Shown here piece after piece: positions 55,410 through 64,000 of a stretch of DNA of 64,000 bases. The first letter of the stretch is position 1. Every line of letters begins with the position of its first letter. Below the pieces are notes generated by a model. It was not told the origin of the DNA. It did no database searches and was given only the letters and a program-made list of their open reading frames with translations. The stretch covers positions 848,796-912,795 of the forward strand of contig NADL03000014.1 in the NCBI GenBank assembly GCA_002205965.3, written 5' to 3'. The position numbers and the translations under genes were made by a program. This DNA comes from Kappaphycus alvarezii. Its lineage: Eukaryota; Rhodophyta; Florideophyceae; Gigartinales; Solieriaceae.

Positions 55410-56217
55410 TCTTCATTTTCAATTCTTCTCCAGACTCAGACCGGCCCTAGCAACTTCTCCTCGCTGATCATCACCACGAGGGTTCTTAGACCAGCATTTT
55501 GCTTCCGAATTTCCTCTCTCCACAAATCGTACAGCGTGTATCTCTATGCGAATTATGCGGGCAACGGCTCGCTCCCTGGCCCTTCTGATTGCAATAGCTG
55601 CAGAAATAATTAGCAACCGTCTTCACTGGCGGCGTCGTTCCGTCAAATTACTTCTTCACGAGCAACGATAGTTCAGCGAATTGGTCGGCCAGCTTATCCA
55701 CCTTGTTTTCCAGATGCTGTGAAATACGAGCATCCGGACTTTGGAAGATCTTCTTCGGCGCTTCACTCGATGATTCTCCTTGACTTTCTTCTCAATAGAA
55801 CGTCTTATTACCAATTAAGAAGTCCGCTATTGCCCTCTCGGGCTCTTTGTAGCCCGTAGGAGCTCTAAACATCACAAACTGCGCCATTTCTTGATTTCCT
55901 GTCACTGCTTTCCGAAGCAGGCCGAACGAAGCGGTATCGTTGAATCTAACTCTCTAACATAGAGCATCAGACTGCGCCAGGGAGCCCGTTAAGTCTTTCG
56001 GGTCCAACCTAGCGTTGATAGCCTTCCGCAATTCTTCTTCTGGCTTCGGGTTATCCCCAAACTCCTCGATGAGCTTGGCCTTAACGGTCGAATAGTCCTT
56101 CGCCTCCTCCACCAACGCTCCATCTCTCGCGAAATCCTCGTAGTAACGCTCAAAGGCTGCGCCCTCGAGGTGGCAAAGGATCTGGAGCGCCTTTTTCTCG
56201 TCGCTTTTGTCGCGCAT
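55410..56217 (-). pseudogene. gag remnant of the H3-tail gypsy element
   Basis: The frame at 56217-55954 contains LCHLEGAAFERYYEDFARDG and DYSTVKAKLIEEFGDN, typical of the Ty3/gypsy capsid domain ('a..w...l......ty..f...l...F'). Downstream, at about 55605-55490, CSYCNQKGQGASRC and CTICGERGNSEAKC are two CCHC-type zinc knuckles whose His positions have become Gln and Asn. Frame changes lie between. Confidence 0.7.
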
Positions 56218-56400
56218 AACTACATTCTCGTACGCGAAAAAGAAGCGCGCGAAGTCGGAAGAAGGGGAACCGTTGAAGGAAACGTGGGTCTCGGGGAATC
56301 TTTCATATTCATAGTCGGCCTTGGATGCGGTACCATGTAATGCTTGTTTTTATTTACTCTGTCTTTCTTTTTTTGCGGCCAAGCGGAAACTACCTACCAC

Positions 56401-58043
56401 CGCATGAGTTGGAATCGCAGCTAATGATTTATTGTTATTTTTCGCTGGACATGCAGATCACATGTAGTTTTTTTGGTTAAAATTTCTTGTCCCTGCAGAT
56501 CATTATATTAAGCAGATTCAGTTGGTAGCTGTTCCCAATATTATTTCCAGTCCGAATCCTTAAGAAGTTTCACAATATCATTGCAGAATTTCATTCACAG
56601 TGTTTCATGTTTCCAAAAGCCCTTCAATGTACAAACGGATGCATCACTAATCTTGTTGCACATTCAACATTCTTTAAAATTCAAATAGATGTTAGTCATA
56701 TTTGCCTTCGCAGAAAGCTTTGCATGGCAAACAAATGAGAATTATGTACCTTTTTCCTGGTGCAGAAGGTTACACGAGGAACAATTGGCACCAGTCCAAG
56801 TATTCTCAGGACTGTACTAGTCGAATTACCAGTTGTGTCATATTGGCATTCCAAAGTTGGTAAATAGTTGGAGTTGTTGAATTTCATAGTTAGAAACCCG
56901 TTCAGAGCAAATAGACGGAAGAGATACCGCAAATGAAACCGGATGATTTGTCCAGGTGATATCCTTACAAGTTGGATTCTCCGCTATCAAATTTCTCGTC
57001 GCATAATTTTTCTTCATTTCGAGATTGCCTTAATTAACATTCATAGTCAGGTATCTTGGGTTAGCTACTGAGCGAATTTTGCTCGCAGTTTTCGGTGCAG
57101 AACGTGTACCATGGAATAGAGTTAACCAAAAAGCTACCAGTACTAGTTTGCGAATTGAGGGGAAACAATTCATACCGATTATGTCAAGGAATGTTGCATG
57201 TCGATCAACCATCAGCCGATTTTCGCACATGAAGAAATCAGATCAACTGAAGTTTCCTGGAAAATAAAATTCTTTCGGTGGCCAACAGGCAGGTTAATGT
57301 TGAATAAAGGAGAGTAAATACAGGTCAAAGCAGCTCTCTTGAGTGTTGCAGTCAGTCACGGTACCAAATTTGGGAAGCGATACTAATCAAGGTATGGTTG
57401 CACAAACCGGCGACGTCTTGTACCACTTTGGTTAAACAAGAGATCTCAGATTGCAAATTATTGTACATTCACATGATTGCGTCAACGGAATAGATGTTAG
57501 TTTTGAGCTCGATTGAGATCGCAAAGAAAACCCTACACCCAATAGATTGGCATGACTCAGAAAACCCTACACCAAATAACAGAAAAAAAGTAAGACTTAC
57601 TTCCTGAAATTTTTCTGCCATAAATATAACTCTCAGTCTAAACTCCGATCGGTCGGCATGACATACGACTCCTTTCCCATCTCGTCGGTAGAAACAAGTT
57701 TGCTGTCACCCATATTCTCGTCCCTCACCCTCCTTGACCTCTTTTCTTTCCTTTTTCCTCCAATCTATCCCTGCTTGTTCCCTTTTGATTTTCAAGCAAC
57801 TAGAAGCACAAGATCTGCTACCTTTACACGGCTTGTGCAATATTTGTTGCCACAGATTGCTAAGACATTGGAAACATAACTTTGTATCGAAGTTGGTATT
57901 ATTGATCGATTCGGTGACGGAATATTTTGGCGTAAATTGTTCCACGTGGAATAGTTTGCACCTACTTGACACTTTTTTCAACACACTGGAATTATTCCCG
58001 TTGGTTTTCAACCCAATTTTTTTGAGGAAAAAAGAAATAATCA
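56401..58043. other. no certain gene
   Basis: Short frames only. A + frame at 57079-57267 ends VACRSTISRFSHMKKSDQ, faintly zinc-finger-like (one Cys, one His). A CT-rich run lies at 57660-57790. A duplicated gaaaaccctacacc occurs at 57528 and 57560. This may be the 5' flank of the gene-like region that follows. Confidence 0.35.
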
Positions 58044-61000
58044 ATGGAGAAAGCTTGGAAAAATATCACCGAGGAAATTGCCAATGCTCGTACTCATGAA
58101 TTGGGAGTTAGCCGTATCCACGCGGATTGGAAAGACCAGTATAATAAAATCAGAATGATTCTTCTACAAAAAGGCTACACGACAAGTGCACTTGACAAGA
58201 CCCGATTACATTGGCAATCCGGCTACTATTCAATCAAATTGAGCCGAAATCTGCCATTCTGGATATTGAAAAGGCGCTTGAGAGTAAGGTTGAGACTTCA
58301 GATGTGACCTGCTTAGAATTGGTGAAATTGGCTGAAAGAAATCCGAAATTAGTAAGAAGCTGCTATGAAGTATTCTGTGCACACGCCGAATGAATAGCTC
58401 GAGCATATCCGAAAAACTTGCTTAGATCCAATCGTGATCTTATTTAAATCCTTTTGGCAGATCATTGATCCCATCGATTGATAGTTTTAAGCCCTTGAAT
58501 TTACCTGGAATGAGGGTAGAGCCACAGACATATTTTGGCGGGAATATTCGAAAACAGTAAATGACATCCTCATTTTGGTTCTGTCCCTCTTCTTCCGGGA
58601 GACCAGCTTACTGAAAGCTTATAAAATGATTTCGCCAAAACATAATGTAGGAAATGACGGAGTGACGGAACTGCTGCGTAAAAGAGAGGGTGTTTACCGT
58701 TTGTTCTCCAAATAAACACACATTCTCACCACTTTGGTTGCAGCTGATTGCTTCTGCAGTTCTTTTTGCCCAAATCCAACCTTGCAGGGTTGACATTATT
58801 CTTCTTCTGACTTGGTTTCTGCTTTGACGCGTTTGAGAAGAACTTTGCACCTTTGAACTGCAGTTCGAGACAGTAAGTTTTCTGGTCAACGAGAAGTAGA
58901 CTGTTGCTCGGCAGCAAGCAAGATCTTTAATCCAATTCAAGAAAAGATCAAGTCTGTATCACAGAAAATAGTATTGCGAAGGAGGCAACAGTCTGGAAAA
59001 TCCTGTCTTTGCTCACTTGAAGAAACATATTTAGGATCTTTCTGTTTTGCAATAGCTGAGAAGCGTAGTACGATAAGCTGAATCCTCCATTTGGTCACTA
59101 CATTCAACGGTCTCAGAAAAAAAAATACTCAAAATGTTTGTGTAGCTTGGTCCTCGATGAACAATTTGCACCAAAATTGTCTCTCCGGAATATCTTGGAA
59201 ATCGCAGTAAAAACGGACAACAGTTTTGATTCAGGTATAAACAGGAATGGAACAAAAATTGAAAGAAGGCCAGGAAGATTTCATTAGAAGGTCAAATATA
59301 CACATCGTTTTGCATGCAAATTTATAATTTGTGGGATATGTGAAGGTGGAATTGAGTCAGATAAACCAAATGTCATACGCCACATGCGCAGAGAGCATGG
59401 ACACTGCTAGTGCACGGAATCTGTTTAGAAGTGTAATGAACAAAATTTCCAAGTCGAAAATCAATGCTGAGCTTGAAGTACGGTACAAGGAAAAAGAAGT
59501 AACGAGCAAGCAATTCCAGCTACTTCCCAAGCTTCTGCACTGCATGTGACAAACGTTGTGAAATGCATGTTCTGCAAATATGTATACAAAGGTCACAGAA
59601 ATAGCTCGTCATATTCGGGAAAGTAAGAATCATGATGAGTTCGATGGAGACGTAGACATATCTGATACTCCAATTCTGAAGGGCCAGTCGCTTTGGCGTG
59701 GAACCAAGCAGAGGTTCTATTTTGCAATTGACAATAATGAAACAGTACGATTGGGAGGTCACGAAGTAAGGTTTTTCTGCTGATAATTCCCTATAAGTTG
59801 CTCTTCGTCATGTAATGAATGCACAAAATAAAAGGCTTCCAAGTATTGCAGATATACATGTCAGAAAATTGCACACCTTTGCAGCCATGAAGAGACTGGA
59901 TTTGTACTTGTTGAACTTTGGAATAACCTGGGAGAATGCTGTCTGTCTTGCTGCTGGTCCAGGCGCGGGCTCCAACGATATCTGCAAGAGGGAGAAAGTA
60001 ATGAAGCTGGTTGTAGAAATCAAAAGTTATTTCCGAGCCCTTTTCCGTTTCTCACGTATCCACGCAAAAAACCCAACATGCGACGGAACAATGCAATGCA
60101 GGCAGTTTCAGCTCCCGGAATTCTTTCGAAAAGAAACTTTCAGCACTGCCAAGAGAGCACAGAAGAAAGGTATGGTCTTCATGGTGTTTGTCTCATCCTA
60201 ATGATTTTTCGTTTACGCAGACTCATTGATTTCCCTGGATGCAAAAAGTTTCAATTTGAGTTGTCGGAAGACGTGAGAAAAGCCTTTGTTCAGTTTTTCA
60301 AGACGTTGGTCCCGAAAAAACTTGACTGCCAAAGTTTGAAAGAATCCTTCACTTTTAATGGTAAGGATTGCTCTCGAGGGACAATATAAACCGTAAATGC
60401 ACGATCGAAGCAAGTCCAGGGATTGGACCCGAAAAAAGTATGAGGTCCTGAAAGAACTCTTTGACCTTACGAAAAGCGTTCTGTATGAGGAGAACAGTCT
60501 TGAAATCTCCGCTAATCTAACTGCAGCCATTGTATTCATTACATGCCTTGGAGTCTACCAAGGCAGAGGCGAGGAGGCACGTCTCTCTGAAGGGAGAGAA
60601 AATTCTCCAACTCTTGCTGGACTGGCGTATATTGCTGGATCTTGCGGCATTTTGGAAATTCATCTTTGGCACGGCCCGACTGGAAAAAAAAGCGCTGGAG
60701 CTTTTTTCCCAGAAGCATAGTCCGAATGCTGGTATTGGAATCAATGTCTTTCAAGAGATGCTTGCAAAAACGAAAATAACACTATTGCAGAATATGCTAG
60801 ATTTTTTTGGGTGCCATGCTCCGATCCGAGTCATGTCAACTGTGGGTGGGCTTCTGCTCTGCATATTCCTCCAACAGATGTTGGCCTTATTGTGAGAAAG
60901 ATGGAACAAGGTATTTGCACGCTGATGTTCGGAGTAGGCGTCATATTTGGTGGTGTAATGGTTCGAATGGATATTCAGAATCAATTTGGAGATCTCTGCG

Positions 61001-62419
61001 ATGACGTGACTGAGAAGAAAGTTGGTTATTGCTTCATGGGCCACCGTGCCAGTCCATGTTCGTCGTTGAATGTCGTAACTTCGTCACCAGGGCTCTCAAA
61101 TCAATGTCCCTGATACCTGCCACCCAAAGATTCCATTAAATACGAAGGAGGCTCAAAACATTGAGGAAGTATCAAAGTTGATGACAGCCTTGATATATTT
61201 ATCGAGCGGCGGAAACCCCCGCGTGGTACAGAAATAGGACTGCATCTTTTCGCAACTCGGCGCGTTGCTCCTCGGAACTACGTGTTTTTCAACGAGAGAC
61301 TAACTTGTATTCCAGGTTATGACAAGACAAAAGCGATGCGTGGCGGAAGAAAGAGAGTCGTAAGCCGTCATCCAGATATTACTCTTCAAAATATTTGTTG
61401 CAGTCGTGATGGAAATGCAAGCAGTGATGAGGCTGCAATTTTTGGGGAATCAAGCTTCTCTTGCGGACGAAGAGAAAGCCAATGGTGATCGAGGAAATTT
61501 GCGCCGGAAAAGTATGCTGTTCATGCTGAAATACCTGGGGATGGCTCTTTAAGAACACTGATGAAGAGTACAGCCAGAAATGTTATCGATGAAATTCGGA
61601 GTGTGGGTTGGAAAGAGCAAGGGAAAGCACTTATTTCTGTACTTACTAGAAGTGATGCCGAAAATATTGCTTCAGAATTATAAGACTTGTATGCAGCGTT
61701 GGGAATGGTATCAATCACCGTGCAATCATCCGCAACATCACAACGGAATAGATGAAATAGATAGAGAACAGTCAGCGAATGAATGGCGCTGCGCCCCTGC
61801 AACTGATGTGAATCATTTGTGATGGCGGCAACTGGTGCGTTTGCGAAGGAATTGACAGTCCGAATGTCAGATCAGTGCATACCGCAGGGTTGCTCGATCA
61901 TTGATTGACCTTGGTCAGATAATTGGCAGAGTAGGAACAGGGGCTCAGCTGGGATGGACATGATACTATTCATCTGGCACACATAAGAAGGGCAAACGTC
62001 AACGACAACTTTGGAATGCACCGGCTGAATAACTTCGTGCAGTGGGCCAATAATAGTGATAAGTCCGAATGGTAGCATTGAAGAATATCTGAGGAGTGTC
62101 AGCGGAAGGGAATAGTATGGGAGAGGAAAGGATCCAACGGAGAGGCCGTTCAAATATGTGATGTTTCACGGAATTATTGTTTCCAACCGGAATCCTGGGC
62201 AAAAAGAAAAGAGAAAGAGAACTTAGATTGAACTTAAACGACAGCGCGTCGAAGCGATTTTGTAATCAAAAGAACAAGAACCGTCAACATCAACGTGTGG
62301 CGAGGGCCATAAGGTCCTCGAGAATCATTGCAGAAATTGAAAAATATGAGAGAATGCACGAGATCTTGGCCTACATTGCGCACCCTGCCGTGTACGATCT
62401 CCACATGTTCCAAAGCTGA
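58044..62419 (+). pseudogene. frameshifted gene-like region with C2H2 fingers
   Basis: For 4.4 kb the + strand keeps protein-like sequence, with frame changes every 150-400 bases. Pieces in order: MEKAWKNITEEIANARTHEL (58044); CLELVKLAERNPKLVRSCYE (58310); a C2H2-type finger CGICEGGIES...VIRHMRREH (59336-59397); a second, frame-broken finger KCMFCKYVYKG...ARHIRESKNH (59563-59640); VALRHVMNAQNKRLPSIADI (59796); LLNFGITWENAVCLAAGPGA (59910); a long helical part (60230-60800); a Cys-rich part (60730-60900); and a basic C-terminus (62177-62419). Either a multi-exon host gene with sequencing indels, or a decayed element with a zinc-finger protein. No transposase or polymerase motif recognised. Confidence 0.4.
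60170..60220 (+). other. candidate 51-nt spliceosomal intron
   Basis: GTATGG at 60170 and TTTACGCAG ending at 60220, with CCTAATG about 23 bases before the acceptor, look like a short intron. Removing 51 bases keeps the frame, yet the downstream homology-like frame is the neighbouring one, so an additional 1-base indel would be needed. Weak evidence. Confidence 0.3.
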
Positions 62420-62641
62420 TGGAAAGTGGTTGGACGGAGAAACTGTAAATTACATCTAGCATAGATTGAAGGAACTAAAGAGAGTAGTAGAGAATGGATA
62501 ACTTCTGTATAGTTATGTGTATATCGCAACTCCAACCCTCTAGAAGACCCTTCTTTGGCTTTTTCAGAAAATAAGAAATTTACCCGATCTTCAAAACTAA
62601 ATGGCTTTTTTTAAAAAACTAGTGCTCCAGGGCGCTCAGGG

Positions 62642-62749
62642 ATGTCAAAAGGGACCCGAAACATCAAAAAACAAATCTCGATTTTCATGCCCAAAAGTGC
62701 GTAAATACCCCCATTTCAGCACATATCCCCACGATCCCGAGGTCAGGTT
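62642..62749. repeat. subtelomeric direct repeat, proximal copy
   Basis: 108 bp almost identical to 63153-63262 (aaaaggga.ccgaaacatcaa ... gatcccgaggtcaggtt). After this copy the sequence continues as ordinary DNA (cagttacaacg). Confidence 0.9.
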
Positions 62750-63152
62750 CAGTTACAACGTTCCCAGTCAACCATAACTTCCAAACCCAACAATTAGTTC
62801 CAAAAAGTGTTCAAATCGATTAATAAATAATGTGCACAATTGTATACTATTGCAACCCGTAAATTTACCCCAACCTGAACCCCAAACTGATCCCACATAG
62901 CAAAATCGCAGTAACCGAATAAAGGTCAGTACAAAACGATTTATGAACAGAAAAATGAGTCCCCGCCGCACAACTACACCTCACAGCCGCCAGAACCACA
63001 AATCTCCTCAAAAATGAGCACCAAATAGTGAACCCATAATCCCTAAGTGCCCCTAACTCCCTCAACCCCCCCAATCAACCCAAATAAACTTTAATACTGA
63101 CTCTTCAAAATTAAACCTCGAACAAAAAATTATTAATACTAACTTCCTTAGC
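62750..63152. other. non-coding subtelomeric spacer
   Basis: C-rich on the + strand, with short minus frames only. No features beyond its position between the two direct repeats. Confidence 0.5.
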
Positions 63153-63262
63153 ATGCCAAAAGGGACTCGAAACATCAAAAAACCAAATCTCGATTTTCAT
63201 GTCCAAAAGTGCGCTAATACCCCCATTTCAGCACATATACACCACGATCCCGAGGTCAGGTT
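63153..63262. repeat. subtelomeric direct repeat, distal copy joined to telomere-like array
   Basis: Same 108-110 bp as 62642-62749, but directly after GGTCAGGTT the sequence becomes TTAGGGGATTAGG, i.e. the telomere-like array starts at the repeat's end, sharing the TT. Confidence 0.9.
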
Positions 63263-64000
63263 TTAGGGGATTAGGAAATTTTAGGGGATTTAGGGGATTA
63301 GGGGATTTAGGGAATTAGGGATTTAGGGGATTTAGGGATTTAGGGGATTTAGGGTTTTTAGGGATTTAGGGGATTTAGGGGATGAGGGATTTAGGGATTT
63401 AGGGGATTAGGGGATTAGGGGATTTAGGGGATTTAGGGGATTTAGGGGATTTAGGGGTTTTAGGGATTTAGGGATTTAGGGGATTAGGGATTAGGGATTT
63501 AGGGGTTTTAGGGGATTTAGGATAGGGGATTAGGATTAGGGTTTAGGGTTTTAGGGTTTAGGGATTTAGGGGATTAGGGATTTAGGGATTAGGGGATTTA
63601 GGGATTTAGGGATTAGGGGTTTTTTAGGTTTTAGGGATTAGGGATTTAGGGTTTTAGGGATTTAGGTTTAGGGTTTAGGGTTTTAGGGTTTTAGGGATTT
63701 AGGGGTTTTAGGGATTTAGGGATTTAGGGTTTTTAGGGGATTTAGGGTTTTTTAGGGATTAGGATTTAGGTTTTAGGGATTTAGGGTTTTAGGGTTTAGG
63801 GTTTTAGGGTTTAGGGTTTTAGGGTTTTTTAGGGGATTTAGGGGTTTAGGGGTTTTAGGTTTAGGTTTTTAGGGGTTTTTTTAGGGTTTTTTGGGGTTTT
63901 TAGGGATTTAAGGGTTTAGGGATTTAGGGTTTTTTTTAGGGTTTTTAGGGATTTAGGGATTTAGGGTTTTTAGGGATAGGGTTTAGGGTTTTAGGGGTTT
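63262..64000 (+). repeat. irregular TTTAGGG-type telomeric array
   Basis: Continuous G-rich array. Units vary between GATTTAGGG, GGATTAGGG, TTTAGGG and TTTTAGGG, with scattered single-base insertions. Proximal units mostly contain GATTTAGGG, distal ones more often TTTAGGG/TTTTAGGG. Orientation (G-rich strand running 5' to 3' rightwards) fits a right chromosome end. Part of the irregularity may come from long-read homopolymer errors. Confidence 0.85.

Larger units (their letters stand above)
49535..56400 (-). mobile_element. Ty3/gypsy element carrying an antisense H3-tail ORF
   Basis: On the minus strand, from right to left: gag remnant, CCHC-like knuckles, retropepsin, RT, RNase H, integrase. 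An ORF on the opposite strand then occupies the space before the left end. A ~60-bp direct repeat (cttgttttt.tttactct.tctt ... ttttgcggcc.agcgga) at about 49541-49600 and 56341-56400 marks the two ends and may be what remains recognisable of the LTRs. Pol is frameshifted throughout. The relic at 21.9-23.7 kb shows the same integrase-to-antisense-ORF order, so the antisense gene belongs to this lineage. Confidence 0.75.

Noticed and set aside
61215-61320. SET-domain-like start (GLHLFATRRVAPRNYVFF)
   Set aside because: Only the first weak motif is present; no GxxxxxNHS or later Tyr motif follows.
61500-61990. OTU-protease-like signal (IPGDGSLRTLM, later WDGHDTIHLAHIRR)
   Set aside because: The catalytic Cys after GDG is missing and the two pieces lie in different frames; too weak to call.

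Overview
The window is eukaryotic, repeat-dominated DNA that looks subtelomeric. Its last ~740 bases are an irregular array of TTTAGGG / TTTTAGGG / GATTTAGGG-like units on the + strand, so a chromosome end probably lies to the right. TTTAGGG-type telomeres occur in plants, many algae, oomycetes and some alveolates; the sequence does not let me choose between them. There are no bacterial signatures. Most coding sequence belongs to retrotransposons in several states of decay, and I find no certain intact host housekeeping gene.

Layout. 0.45-2.5 kb: decayed Ty1/copia pol (+). 3.2-4.9 kb: decayed Ty3/gypsy pol (-). 5-6.9 kb: degenerate short-unit tandem array split by a retroposed insert with target-site duplications. 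6.9-8.4 kb: segment almost without C on the + strand. 9.2-10.35 kb: ~190-bp satellite. 12-21 kb: old, mostly unrecognisable sequence with a possible retropepsin relic and a few hypothetical ORFs. 21.9-23.7 kb: relic of a Ty3/gypsy integrase followed by a convergent ORF that starts like a histone H3 tail. 25.0-33.1 and 41.5-49.5 kb: two copies of a ~8 kb duplicated block holding a second Ty3/gypsy lineage, an extra two-domain ORF after integrase, an LTR-like block, a truncated HAD-phosphatase ORF and TAC/GTA-rich DNA. 33.9-38.5 kb: nearly complete DIRS-type (PAT/Ngaro-like) tyrosine-recombinase retrotransposon (-) between 322-bp direct repeats. 38.9-41.3 kb: three paralogous small ORFs, two with a SUMO-interaction-like VIVIS-D motif. 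49.5-56.4 kb: Ty3/gypsy element (-) with a better preserved convergent H3-tail ORF. 58.0-62.4 kb: frameshifted gene-like region with C2H2 fingers. 62.6-64 kb: subtelomeric duplication and telomere-like array.

Most interesting observation: one Ty3/gypsy lineage carries, between integrase and its 3' end and in antisense, a protein starting at an initiator Met with a gap-free match to the histone H3 N-terminal tail (20 of 26 positions in the better copy). Lysine 4 is kept, while K9, K14 and K27 are replaced. The tail is followed by a region with a conserved Cys-...-His-...-Asp pattern and a strongly basic C-terminus. A second, diverged copy with the same arrangement 27 kb away shows the architecture is a lineage trait. 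Function (chromatin targeting, anti-silencing, or pseudosubstrate of a protease-like domain) is inference.
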